A stretch of 64,000 nt of DNA. Origin: Gyromitra esculenta. Taxonomy: Eukaryota; Ascomycota; Pezizomycetes; Pezizales; Discinaceae. The notes under the pieces were generated by a model, which worked only from the letters and a program-made list of their open reading frames with translations, did not search any database and was not told where the DNA came from. This document shows, in pieces, positions 13,484 through 24,447 of this stretch. Location of the stretch: positions 558,001 to 622,000 of the forward strand of contig JBCAML010000003.1 of NCBI GenBank assembly GCA_038503075.1, written 5' to 3'. The stretch's first letter is position 1. Each line of letters opens with the position of its first letter. A program made the translations under genes and the position numbers.

Positions 13484-13891
13484 CTCAAGGGGCGAGGTTT
13501 ATCTTCAAGCTCTCAGGTATCCCCCGAGATGAGCAGTGCTACTTGAAGGTAAAACTAAGCAACAAGAGTATTCACGATGTTCCACAGGCTCTACGGAGTG
13601 TTCAAGTATAGAGGACTTGAGGACGGCGACAGCGTAAGGTTATGAGGTATAACCGAGGTTTGTATTGTAAAATACGAGAGTGGGCTATAGAAGACGTTGC
13701 TTAAAGAAAGAAGAAGAAAAGTACAACAAGAGGGGAAATCCCTTCGCTTATATACCGCATTTCTACTCGTTCGATGACAAAGACTTGACTCACTGCAACG
13801 GAAACCTAAAGAAACACAAGGAACGACAACGTAACACAATAGCCTTATACCCTTATACCCGACGAACCAACGAAAACAGTTATCCATGAAA
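13484..13891 (-). repeat. 3' LTR of the chromovirus-type element
   Basis: Read on the minus strand, it begins TTTCATGGATAACTG, has a TATA box (GGTATATAAGC, plus-strand 13747-13756), the CTTCTTTCTTTAAGCAACG block about 35 nt further on, and near its end a hairpin with a GGATA loop (plus-strand 13503-13548). The polypurine tract abuts its upstream edge. Confidence 0.8.
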
Positions 13892-13894
13892 GTA

Positions 13895-13905
13895 CCCCCT
13901 CCCTT
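13895..13905 (-). other. Polypurine tract (plus-strand DNA priming site)
   Basis: On the minus strand the bases read AAGGGAGGGGG immediately before the 3' LTR, as expected for the second-strand primer of an LTR retroelement. The last codon of the pol frame overlaps the tract. Confidence 0.7.
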
Positions 13906-16900
13906 ATAGCCGTGAGCTCCTGCGAACGCTTACCGGAACTTCCTTAGGTTTACTCGGATATTGTTGGTGAAAGACATCTACCGCTTCAGTCCTCGTATGG
14001 TAATCAGCTGGTTCCCACGTAGGTAAGGCATAACCTGTCCATTCTACCAAGTATTGCAATTTTCCGTGGCGAATGCGAGAGTCTAGGATACTCTCGACAA
14101 GATATTCTTCATGATCGTTGACTTGGATCGGAGGTGGAGGTGGGATAATCTGGCCCGGGAGTGGGTCAACAGGAGCAGCTTTGATCAGTGAAACGTGAAA
14201 CACCGGATGGTATTTCATAGTCGATGGCAGGTCTATCTCATAGGCATATGCAGAGATTATTCGTTTCACAGGGAAAGGACCACTCCACTTCCAGTCCAGT
14301 TTCCTCGAATTCCTAGTCGTCCTCATGTTCTTCATAGATATGAAGACACGGTCATTGATCTTGAACGAAGGGGCGGGGGTACGGTGCTGATTAGCACTGG
14401 TCTCAAAAATATCTTGTGCTGTCCTCATTTGAACTCGAAGGAAGTCTCTAAGTTCTTCCATCTTAGAGGCGAAGTCATCAGCATCGAGGGTCTGAGGGGA
14501 GCGGTCATTGGAAACGACGGAGGTATCAAAACGAGGATGGTAACCATAGTTGGCGAAGAAGGGTGTGGCTTTTGTACTGGCTGACTCTTGGTTATTGGCA
14601 GCGAATTCTGCAATAGGTAACCATTTTGTCCAGTCGTCTTGTTGATAAGAAACATAGCATCGAAGATATTGTTCCATAACGGCATTAAGACGTTCGGTTT
14701 GACCATCTGTTTCGGGGTGGAAGGACGTTGACATCCGAGCGGAAATATTCAGGCGTTGGCAAAGATGTTTCCAAAACTTAGCGGTAAACTGCGTTCCTCT
14801 ATCCGAAGTGATATGGGAAGGTAGTCCGTGGAGTTTCCAAATATTTTGGAGATAGAGTTCGGCTGTTTGCTCGGCATTGACGGTTGTATTGCACGGGATA
14901 AGGTGCCGCATCTTCGAGAGTCGATCCACTACAACCATAATAGCATCAAAGCCGTTAGATTCTGGGAGACCGGTAACGAAGTCCATTGATAGCTCTTCCC
15001 AGGGGCGATTAGGGATGGGAAGTGGTTTCAGGACGCCTTGGGTGCCGAGAGTGCTTGGTTTTGCTCGTCGACAGGTATGACAGTTCCGCGTATAACGGCC
15101 AATGTACTCTCTCATCTTTGGCCAATAGAGATGCCTTGGGATGAGTTCGAAGGATTTTTCGCGTCCCGGGTGGCCAGCTGAGGGGGCATCATGATATCGT
15201 TGTAGGATGAGGAGACGGAGAGGGTCATGATCAGGGATATAGAGTTTTTACCGATAATAGAGGCGGCCGCTGACTTCGCTACAATCGCCTAGGGTGATCT
15301 CTTTGGATTGTCGTTCACCATTCTTAAGCGCTAGAAGGATTTTTTGTGGGAACGGGTCAGCATTATATCCATGATTCATTAACGTGTCGAGGGAGGCATC
15401 CAATTCAGCGGGTTCATTTGATAAAGAACCCGAAAACAAACTCAACTTAGGGTCAACGTTCTTCTTCTTTAAGACTATTTGGTGTTGGTGTCTTAGTCTT
15501 TCATCCCCTTCTTCAGGGAGATCTCCCGATCTCCGAGTCAGTGCGTCCGGTTTTCCTCCTTGTACTCCTGGTCTATAGGTAATGACGAAGTCGAAACGTG
15601 AGAGATATTCAGCCCATCTGACTTGTCGTCGATTAAGTTGCTTGGTGGTCATAAAATATTCCAAGTTTTTATGATCATGATGACAGAGATGGGAAATTCA
15701 GATCCTTCGAGTTCCGGGCGCCATTCTTCGAAACAGCGGATAATGGCTAGTAACTCCTTATCGTAGATTTCGTAGTTACATTCCGCAGGTGAGTGTTTGG
15801 AGAAGAAAGCCACAGGGTGAAGTATGCCATTATCATCGAGCTGGGAGAGGACGCCACCAGAGACGAAGTCGGAAGCATCGATTCGACGAAGATCTTTTTC
15901 GTGGGTCGAAGTGAATAAGTACTGGTCTTTGGTAAAGGCTTCTTTAAGAGCTTCGAATGCGAGTTCGTCTTTGATTGTCCATTCAAAGATGATGCCTTTC
16001 TTGGTGAAGGCAGTAAGGGGTGCAATGAGGCGGGAGAATCCTGTGATAAATCTTCGGTAGAAGTTTGCAAAACCTAGGAAGGCTTGAACATCTTTGATAC
16101 ATTTTGGTCGGTTCCATTTTCGCACAGCTTTGAGTTTGTCCTCGTCCATTTTTATTTCTTCAGGGTAAGAATTGCGCGAGGTATTTTATTGACTGGACAT
16201 GGAACTCGCATTTCTCTGGTTTGAGAAGGATGTGGTTGGCTTTGAGGGCGTCCAGGACTTGTTTGACGTGTATTTTATGCTCCGCAAGAGTATCGCTGTA
16301 AATGAGGATGTCATCGGCGTAGGCGGTACGTAAGAGGTCTAGATATTCTCGGAGGGAATCGTTAACGAAGCGCTACCTGGCATTGGTGAGGCCGAATGGC
16401 ATCACCATATATTCGTAAAGACCGTATCGAGTTCTAAAGGCAGTCTTCCATTCTTCTCCCTCTGCAATACGGATTTGGTGAAAGCTGTCTCTGTCTACTT
16501 GGAATACCATTGTCTTTAGCGAGGCGGTCGAGGGTTTCCGATGAGCGGGGAGGTGTAGCGGTCTTTAACAGTGAGGGCATTGAGGCCTCGATAATCTACA
16601 CAGAGACGTAGTGAACCATCGGGTTTTGCAGCAAAGAGAACGGGAGCGGCGGATGAAGAACTTGCACGGATAAAGCCTTTTTCTGCGTTGTCCTCGATGT
16701 ACTTTTTTAAAACCAATAGTTCATCTCGCGACATACCGTAGAGTGGGCCGAATGGTGGTTCTTTACCTTCCTGGAGTATGATCTTATGGTCATAAAGTCG
16801 GCGAGAGTCCTCGAGCTTTGGCCTTGTCGAACATATCTGAGTGCTCATGGTATTCGACAGGTATTCGTTGTCTCCACTCTTCCTTAGTAGTCTTACTATC

Positions 16901-16962
16901 AAGGACCTTATTGATTTCATAAAGGGACATAGAATAGATCTGGATGCCCTTTTTCCTTGCAA
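13904..16962 (-). pseudogene. Degenerate pol: reverse transcriptase, RNase H, integrase, chromodomain
   Basis: Segments in minus-strand order: reverse transcriptase (16962-16516, with [14 protein letters not shown]), the YADD box near 16310-16325 in another frame, RNase H (about 16149-15250, with FARR-like joint [14 protein letters not shown]), the integrase zinc-binding H2C2 finger (HPGREKSFELIP then CHTC), integrase core (MDFVTGLPES, ITSDRGTQFTAKFW, SFHPETDGQTERLN), and a C-terminal chromodomain (EEYLVESILDSR, YLVEWTGY, TWEPADY). Damage I can place: an in-frame TAA at 15248-15250 between RNase H and integrase, a one-base frameshift near 15685, a small deletion with stop after LTNA near 16378, and further frame changes between 16150 and 16520. 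The integrase-chromodomain block itself is open for 403 codons. Confidence 0.85.
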
Positions 16963-16999
16963 GTAAGCGGAAGCTGGCAGCGCCGATAAAGGCAGATTG

Positions 17000-18764
17000 A
17001 GTTTTGCAGAGGAATAGCGGTGGTCGAGACGATGGGTTCTGGGGGCACAGTGGGTGGTGCAGAATTTAGAGTTAAATTCGATGCTTTTGTTTTGTGTAGA
17101 TGAACGTCATGGAGGTTCGTCAGGGGATCTGCAAATCTTGGGGGTAATGGCCTGGGCAGTGACGAAAAAGGGCTCTTTCGGCGTGTTGTTGGATAGAGAG
17201 GCTCAGGTGGCAAAGGTGGGTGATATCTCAGGCAATTGTTCGGCCGTCGATGACTTTCAATTGGCGGGTGGTTTTAAGGGAGATAGGGGCGGCGAATGGT
17301 GACGCACAAAGTTTTCATCGATGAAAGCGAGCACGAGGCTCAGTGTCAAGAAGTGCGTGTGTTTTTATGATTTTATTTTGGTGGGAAAGGTTACAAGAAA
17401 TTACAAAATGTTCCCCGTCCAAAGTATCCTCCATGTGTGCGTCCAAGCAGCAGAAATAGAGAACGACAAAGGAGAAAAGGAACAGGAGCGGGAGAAGAGC
17501 GCTCGCGTTAGTTTAAAGACTCGGCTGAGTCTGCTGCATCAAAGGCAGGAAAGCGAGGCGGCAAAGGTGGTGGAAAAACAGAAGGAGCGGCGGAGCGACG
17601 GCGGAGTTGATAACGGCTCCTCGTAGGCGAGCGTTTGGAGGCGGAGGGGCAGTTGGAAAAGATATGTCGCCTCGGCGCAAAATAGACAGCGGTTATTGGT
17701 CTGTCTCCATGCCTTTCTTCGGGTGATAGCTTTCTCCTCCCGTTAACTTGAACGTAACGTTGTTCGGGGGCGCGGGCGAGAAGTAGAGGTACGGCCGAAA
17801 GAAGATCAATGGGGACAAGTCGCGAAGGAGGAGGAGGCGAACAAGGCGGCGAGGGCGGCAGCAGGGCGGTGAATTGTCGTGGTGTTGCGGGCAGCGTTTT
17901 TCTTCTGTGCTGGCTCGGATACGGTTATCTAGGCGGAGGAGGAAGCGCGCGAGGGAAGTGAAGGTGGTGGGAAAGTCGCGACGGTCACTCTGCTTCTTTC
18001 AATTTCATCCGACATCCGTATTCCAAAGCGTCGTTTTTGGCAGATTCGTCGTAGTTAAGGCGTCCCGTGATGCGTTGGAAGTCGCGAGTGGCGAGAGAAG
18101 TCTCTCTTAGTCGGAGTTGATGTAATTCGACGGGCGGTGCGAGGGTCGGGGTCGCCAAAAGCTGTTTCAAACGATGATCGGAATCGGCGGCGGAGTTCGA
18201 AGTGGTGGTCCCATCGAAATCTTGAATGACGGATTTGTTCGAGGCGGGCTCATCGAGGCGGTGATAGCATCTGATATCGTGTTATTGTTCTTTAGAAAAT
18301 CGGTCGCGTTAATGAGAGTTTGGAACGCATGTAAGACGAAGCGGGGAGTTTATCACGGGACCCATTGAATTTATCTGGGTCAGGCATTTTGTCCGGCCTC
18401 GCGATTGGGGGCCGGTGGTGGTGGAGGTGATGGCGCGGGGAGGTGGGGGCGATGTTGCGGAGGCGGGTGACTTGCACTCTGCGAACTGCGGTTGGGATTA
18501 GCAAGTGTTGAATCTCGCCGTCATATTGTTTCTTTCCTGTACAGCTTCTTCTAGCTGTAGGTCTGCATAGGTGAGGTTATCGACCCGTTGTTGGTAATGG
18601 GATCGGATTCCTCATGGCGAGAGCGAGATCGCGTTGGCGGCAGCTTGGAAATTCTCGAAGGTCGGGAAAGTCAGGGGCGGGGGCAGAGTTCTTCGTGGCG
18701 GCGTTGGTGGGTTGGTAACGCGTGAAAGAGCGGGGTAGAGGGTGTGGATGAGGAAACGACGTAA
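17000..18764 (-). pseudogene. Gag / leader remnant of the chromovirus-type element
   Basis: This 1.8-kb internal part lies between pol and the 5' LTR, where gag belongs. One minus-strand frame (18504-18292) contains DKMPDPDKFNGSRDKLP followed by a KL-rich stretch, resembling the start of fungal Gypsy gag domains. Other frames are short and interrupted. I could not identify a CCHC knuckle, an aspartic protease or a primer-binding site with confidence. Confidence 0.55.
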
Positions 18765-19155
18765 TCTCGAGGGCGAGGTTTATCTTGAGCTCGGGTATCC
18801 CCCGAGATGAGCAGTCTTCTTGAAGGTAAACTAAGCAACAAGAGTATTCACGATGTTCGCTCTACGGAGTGTTCGAGTATAGAGGAACGAGGACGGCGAC
18901 AGCGTAAGGTTATGAGGTATAGCAGGGTTTGTATTGTAAAATACGAGAGTGGGCTATAGAAGACGTTCTTAAAGAAAGAAGAAGGAAAAGTACAACAAGA
19001 GGGAAATCCTTCGACATATACCACATTCCAACTCGTTCGATGACAAAGACTTGACTCACTGCAACGGAAACCTAAAGAAACACAAGGAACGACAACGTAA
19101 CACAATAGCCTTGTACCTTTGTACTCGACGAACCAACGAAAACAGCTATCCATGA
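18765..19155 (-). repeat. 5' LTR of the chromovirus-type element
   Basis: It aligns over its whole length with 13484-13891 but is shorter by several 1-6 base deletions and has many substitutions. The TATA position is altered (minus strand GGTATATGTCG near 19014-19024). The GGATA-loop hairpin is kept with a perfect inner stem at 18790-18806. Confidence 0.8.
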
Positions 19156-19216
19156 AACGTTCTTACCTTACTTCTACTGTATTACTTTAATACTACCTCG
19201 ATTCTACCTCAGAATC
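19156..19216 (+). repeat. Continuation of interrupted plus-strand LTR 'a'
   Basis: Starting with the repeated AACGTTCT, this 61-bp piece resembles the part of LTR 'b' that follows its own AACGTTCT (shared CGATTCTAC.TCAGAATC ending). It is the far half of the target LTR and is cut off at CAGAATC, where LTR 'b' starts. Confidence 0.6.
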
Positions 19217-19800
19217 TTTCACGGATGGAAACGAATAACAGGTTGGGGACAATGTGTTGGTTGTAATGTTTTCGGTTAGGTTAAATAATGTTTTTGTTGT
19301 TGTTCGGCTATGTTCGGGTATGCATCTTGGAGTAATGAAAGTGGGGTATTTAAGAGACGGATTCTAGTTGTCATTGTACCTTCTTCTTCTTTCTTTAAGC
19401 AACGTTCTCGTTTCACTTCTCTTGTATCAAGTTACAATCTCACTTCGATTCTACTTCAGAATCCTCGCTGTCGCTGTGAACCACTGCCGATACCTCGCCT
19501 TGAAGTATATCCATCGTGGGACCTGTAGAAAACCCTGCACTCTTTGAACGTGTTGATACCTCGCTTAAGTAGCACTGCTCACCTTCGGGGATACCGAAGG
19601 GCTTAAACAAGGGACTCAACCGTGAGAGAATCCTCGCTGCCGCTGTCGCCATGAAAACCTTTACACTTAACTCGCCTTGAGTTAGACCCACGTAGGACCT
19701 GTAGAAACATCGTGACTCTTGTTGTTTGACTCCTCGCTTAAGTAGCACTGCTCACCTTCAGGGATACTGAAGGGCTTAACAAAGGAGTTCGAACCGTGAG
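19217..19800 (+). repeat. Plus-strand LTR 'b' with internal tandem duplication
   Basis: The unit starts TTTCACGGATGG, has a TATA-like TATTTAAG at 19347 and the CTTCTTTCTTTAAGCAACGTTCT block, then a R/U5-like part present twice in tandem: 19458-19626 and 19627-19800. Each copy contains AAGTAGCACTGCTCA and a GGATA-loop hairpin. No coding internal region follows, so this may be a solo LTR fused to LTR 'a'. Confidence 0.65.
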
Positions 19801-21626
19801 AAGTGGCTGTAATCGAGATTCGAGTTGCAGCCGAAGAGAGAAGAGGGGGCCCTTGAGTCTCGCTAGGAGAGGGCAGAGGGTGAAGAGTATATCATGATGG
19901 ATGCTTCCCTAAAAGGGCATCATGAGAGGAGGAGAAGTATTCACGAAGCGGGGGTGAAGCCTAAGTGCTAAAGACTTTTGGCCCTGTGTCACCCCGTTGC
20001 AACGCAGGAGGAGGAGTTGTTATTTCAAGCGAGTGAAGTGTAGAAGAGAGTGAGCATGCAATGAAACACTAGGAAACCTATAGATATATACCATATATCA
20101 AACAATTGCTGTTGTAATATTGGAGCGCGTAGGGAGGAATAGAAGACTCGATTTCTTGATTGCTTAGGCTTTCTTGCTTGCCAGAGGTGGGCATACGACC
20201 CCTATCTAGATAGCTCTTCGGGTGCCCAAGTACCCGTGTGCTCGGGTACCTGTCTCTCAATCATTTCCAACTCCGGAGCCACACCCGTGGAGGTACCCCG
20301 TATTGGGAAGCTTCTCCAACAATTGCGATATTGTGATATTGTATGACTTTTCCGACAATGTTCATGGGAGGGTACTGGTGAAATAGCGTTAGATAGGCGA
20401 TTGCCTTCCAACCCAATAGAAAACCTCCCCACAAAACTGCTAATAGTCTCGAGCCTCGTTGCCAGACGAGACCATACTGCTCAGACAAATTAATCATTAA
20501 AACTCATGAATCTAGGCATAAAACTTGAATCTCTCCTATTGACCGACTTAGGGCGAGATTCTACTAGAGCGACCCAACAAAGCTACATATACCGCGAGCC
20601 TGTTTAACGTATAGGACTGCTAATTACCAGATCTGACCGTAATATATCCTCCACCAAACAACCTAACGAAATGACAGTGGTGTACAAACAATTTTCTGTT
20701 GCTAATCATTCCATTAAATTTGAGACCAGGCAATCATAGCCTTACATTTGGATCTAGTTCATCCTCGTAGACCGCCCACCACTTCTAAGGTTCAAAACAG
20801 TCACAGGCATCCGGGAACGCACGTGTAACATGTACGTATAAGTCTACACCATGGGGTTGTTTGATTTCCGAGACGAACGATACTGGCGCCTGCTTGTGCT
20901 CGGAGCAGGTAAGTAAATAAACATGTGAGTTTCGACAAGCCAGAAAGCTGAAATTCGCCCTGTATGCCTCCCGACAAGCAAGGTTCTCTTGTAATTTGTG
21001 TATCTAAGGCTCTAGGTACTAAATGTGCCGACTATATATATACTAATGCGCCGAGGAATTAAATATGATATTTGGAGAGAGCTAACTGGGCCGATGGTAG
21101 AGCTAAAACACGATACCTACAATAGTTCGAGATCTCAGAAAATCAGGACGGGGCCTCAGCTACAGCTGAAGCCAATAAGTTATTACTGAAGCTTAGATAC
21201 TTATTTATTGTATACATAGCACTGTCCTTGCGGTCGCGCTAGAGGTTACACTTAACATTCGTTGCGTGACACAGAAAGCAAGCCTAAGGCTCCTTATCAG
21301 CCACATTACTTGGCCCCATATGTATGATCAATACAAATTGTTCAACTAATTTAAATAGTTACTGGTTACAACTCCTAAGACACCCTGAAATGTGATTCAT
21401 TCGAACTCCAATCCGCAATCGTCCAGTCGTAGATGTATGTGTCGCTCCAAGCTTAAATATTTTGCCATGAGATCGTCAAGGCTGTTGAGTGAGAACTTGA
21501 GCTGGATGTGTATACAGTTGCTTGTGTGGACCCGCTCGGCACGCTGGCTGCATAGAAAGCTGTGTTTCCGCTAGCAGCAAGTAACCCACCGCTTGTCTTT
21601 GTAGAACGTTAGTGTGAGAGCTCTAC
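19801..21626. other. Non-coding region downstream of the retroelement nest
   Basis: The first 270 bp are purine-rich and may belong to the outer element; CAATGAAACACTAG at 20059-20072 matches 12971-12984 on the other side of the nest. From about 20080 to 21626 I see no gene: open frames are short, in mixed frames and lack splice-compatible partners. Confidence 0.5.
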
Positions 21627-23009
21627 CTATGACATAAATCTGGGTATGCTTGCCGAGAATGTGGTTGCCGAGACTGAGGATCCGCAAGATAGGGCATCGC
21701 TGACAGTTCCGCACGCTCCTTTGCTTGAAGTGAGAGTGAAACCAGACCCTATCGATATCAGAGTATTAATTTAGAATTAGACCTTAGGTAGAGGAGGCTT
21801 TGAAGATAGGGGAATCATACCCGAGGCCGCAGCAGTAAAGGTTGCACAGGTACCAGTAGAATACCAAGTACCGGCACTAATGATACATCCAATTGAACTA
21901 CTACCAGTCTTGACATTCAAGTACCCCTTTCCAGAGAACACGCCAGTGCTTGTAGGCGCTGCCGTGGTGGTAGTGGTTTTAGTTGGACTTGTGCTTCCAC
22001 TCTTGGGAAGGTACTTGATGCCAGTAGCAGCGCAAGTAGACTTGGTGCCATCTATCGCAATGGTTACAAATGTGTACCAAACTTTACGAAAATTTTGCTA
22101 TAATCATACCTGGGTCTGCAGCCACGAACTCGCCGGTTGGTACGCTGCCTTTAACGTTGAAGTGATACCAAACTTCGTTGAACGCGCCATTGCTACAGCC
22201 GATCGTGACAGGATGTCCGGTTACGGATTTGAGGGCAGCTTGAATTGCGGCTGAAGTGTAGGTTGCAGTAGAGGAAGGAACGATTCCTACAGCTTTGAGA
22301 GCCTGAAATAACTCAGTATATATGTTTTGCCTTGTGTGGGATGCATAGCCTTACTTTGTATGTGTCGAGAGTTTTGAACAAGTTGACTGCAATTTCGAAA
22401 TAGTCCACAGCCTCTTCTTTCGCGGTGTATCCAGTATAGCAGCTTGGCTCGAGAGTGTTAATACAAGTTCCATGCTTACTCCATTCGTGCTCCCATAAGG
22501 TTTCGTCGTCGCCTTGGTAATCTTTCCAATATGTGTTCATGTAGCTTAGAAGGGTGGTCTTTCCAGCTGCTGTTAATATTCCCTTGATGTCTGTGTATTC
22601 TCGTGCAGTATCGCAAAACTGCTCGTAGGTTCCATCACAGTTATCGGGCCTTTAGAGATAGTTAGAGATTTAAGAATAAGGAATAGCCTGGATGGGGGTT
22701 TCACCAGAGTCCATGAAGAGTCCATGAGTCAGACGGACCTGATTCAATGGTTTTAGTTACATTCCCATATCCTCTAGGAGTATCTCAGAACTCACCTGTG
22801 GGAGGATTAGTATCCCAAAATTGGGTCTGAAGAATCTGCCCTCCGGGAGAATTGAAGCAACATGTATTTGAGCCCGGAGTGGCAACTTGGCAACTTAATT
22901 GGGGACTTGTGCAAGATATTGGTGTACCTGCAGAAACACCGCTTGACCAGGCAACAACTGCAAAAGAAGCCTTCGCGACAGAACGTAGGGAAAAAAGGGC
23001 TGAAGACAT
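21627..23009 (-). CDS. Secreted ribonuclease T2
   Basis: A six-exon gene encoding a 362-residue extracellular RNase T2, which cleaves single-stranded RNA through a 2',3'-cyclic phosphate. Exons in transcript order are 23009-22796, 22738-22705, 22649-22355, 22302-22110, 22051-21821 and 21748-21627; introns are 52-72 nt and phases agree. Residues 1-30 form a signal peptide (SVAKASFAVVAWSSGVSA). Cys-rich NTCCFNSPGG and FWDTNPPTG precede the first catalytic motif WTLHGLWPDNC, which is assembled across the 34-nt exon 2; the second motif is HEWSKHGTC. Both catalytic histidines and the Lys are present. After ATGIKYLPK a Thr/Ser/Pro linker (SPTKTTTTTAAPTST) leads to a C-terminal extension with two Cys, as in extended ascomycete RNase T2 enzymes. 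The ATG at 23009 is the first in frame. Confidence 0.93.
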
Positions 23010-24447
23010 GATGACTTTCACAGAGTAGCTATTTTCACAGAGCTAAAACTGAAAGTTCAAGTGATACTGAGGAAAGAAGAGCAGATCCGGTCGCATTTTG
23101 TAGCTCGACCTTTAGCCAGGCACGTTCCACGTCTGTGCTCTATTCGTCAAATGACTACCCCTCTTCACTAAGGCGAACTCTTGGGCTCGAGTATCTAGAT
23201 AGTAGAGTGTGTTGATACGATTGGCCGTTATCCAACGTTAACAGCATCCCTCATCGTGCCGGGGAATTTAACTCCAAACAGGAAGGCGCCTTAGTTATTA
23301 TCATAGTTTTAAACCTTATTGGTTTTTGAATGGAGAATAGAATCGCAATTTCCACCAGTTTTGTGATGGTGACGGGGGAATTCCCTGATGGATGATGATC
23401 ATCGGGGTACCTATTCAGGGGAAACATTGTAGAACGTGGGGCAGGAACGGGAATGCAGTGGGTTACCGATAAGCTTTGCTCGGCACCGCCGATATCGATG
23501 GCCTCTTGACGAACATGTGTGCGTGGGGACCCTATCAATTGGCGAAGTCCTGATTGGTGCTGTTAATTACCTACCCTATCCGGATGGTTCGTGAACAGGG
23601 TCGCCCTAAGGTTCTACGCCGAATAGAGGGCAGCGCCGAGCGTTTAGTGATGGGATTACATAGAGCTACAGGCTCGAAAAGGTCCAGGGCAACTACTTTA
23701 CAGCTGCCCTGAATATATTTTGGATTTCTCGGTTTTCAGTACTACCTCAGCTACCTACTTGGGTAGTAATACTACATCTGTCTGATTCGCCACTTAGATG
23801 TAAACACTTAAACAACTGTATAACGTTACAACCGTCGGAATTTCATTTGCCATTCGGAATTGCCCCGGACCCAGTGCAGAAATTAATGCAGGGCCCGTCG
23901 GGAAATATTCTTAATAAAGATTTTACTGGGAAATAGTGTGGTCGGGTCCGGCCGATCATCCTTCCCAGAAGGCAGTACTGAAGTAGCCATATCGAGTGAC
24001 TATCTGTGATTATTGGCGCTCACTTTAGCCATAGCAGCCGCCAACCGATCTGAAGACATTGTCAATGTGGCTATCGTATGTCAAATTTATGTTTTACGAG
24101 TATCTGAAATCTCTATTAGAAGTGGGTTACTTTAGACTAAAATTTTATGCACTAACAACGATTCGCTTCATTTACAATAGCACGCTCTTTCGTTGATGAC
24201 TTGTTGGCTAGTAAACGCAACTACATGTACTTTTAAGTCTCAAGAGCCGAGAAAAGTTAATAAATCCCTTACTACATGTAGCTATGTATACATGTAGGAA
24301 TCAGGAGAATCTGAGACCTAGAGATAGTCTGAAAGCGAAAAATCCAAATCCAGTTGCAACAGTATTCTATAAGTTCTTGAATAATAATAATAATAATAAT
24401 ACTGTATCACTTCAAGTCCACTCCTTTTCACTCCCAATCAAAGTCTT
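23010..24447. other. Intergenic region with TACATGTA cluster and AAT repeat
   Basis: I found no supportable gene in this 1.4 kb. Three copies of the palindrome TACATGTA lie within 75 bp (24222, 24273, 24289). The last two are arranged as CTACATGTAG...ATACATGTAG, able to form a hairpin. An AAT microsatellite occupies about 24380-24401, just beyond the 3' end of the next gene. Confidence 0.5.
24380..24401. repeat. (AAT)n microsatellite
   Basis: About seven AAT units in the 3' flank of the secreted pro-peptide gene. Confidence 0.9.

Larger units (their letters stand above)
13484..19155 (-). mobile_element. Ty3/Gypsy chromovirus-type LTR retrotransposon, degenerate, nested in an older LTR
   Basis: A minus-strand element of about 5.7 kb with two similar terminal repeats of about 0.4 kb (about 13484-13891 and 18765-19155). 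The order read on the minus strand is LTR, gag remnant, reverse transcriptase, RNase H, integrase, chromodomain, polypurine tract, LTR; this order plus a chromodomain defines a chromovirus. AACGTTCT stands at both outer edges and contains the target-site duplication. Coding frames are broken by stops and short deletions, and the two LTRs differ at many sites, so the copy is old and not autonomous. The LTR ends do not show an obvious TG...CA pair, so edges are approximate by a few bases. Confidence 0.85.

Noticed and set aside
22081..22109. 28-nt intron in RNase T2 ending at CGTAAAG
   Set aside because: Too short to splice; using the acceptor GCGATAG gives a 58-nt intron and the family-like ADPDGTKSTC.
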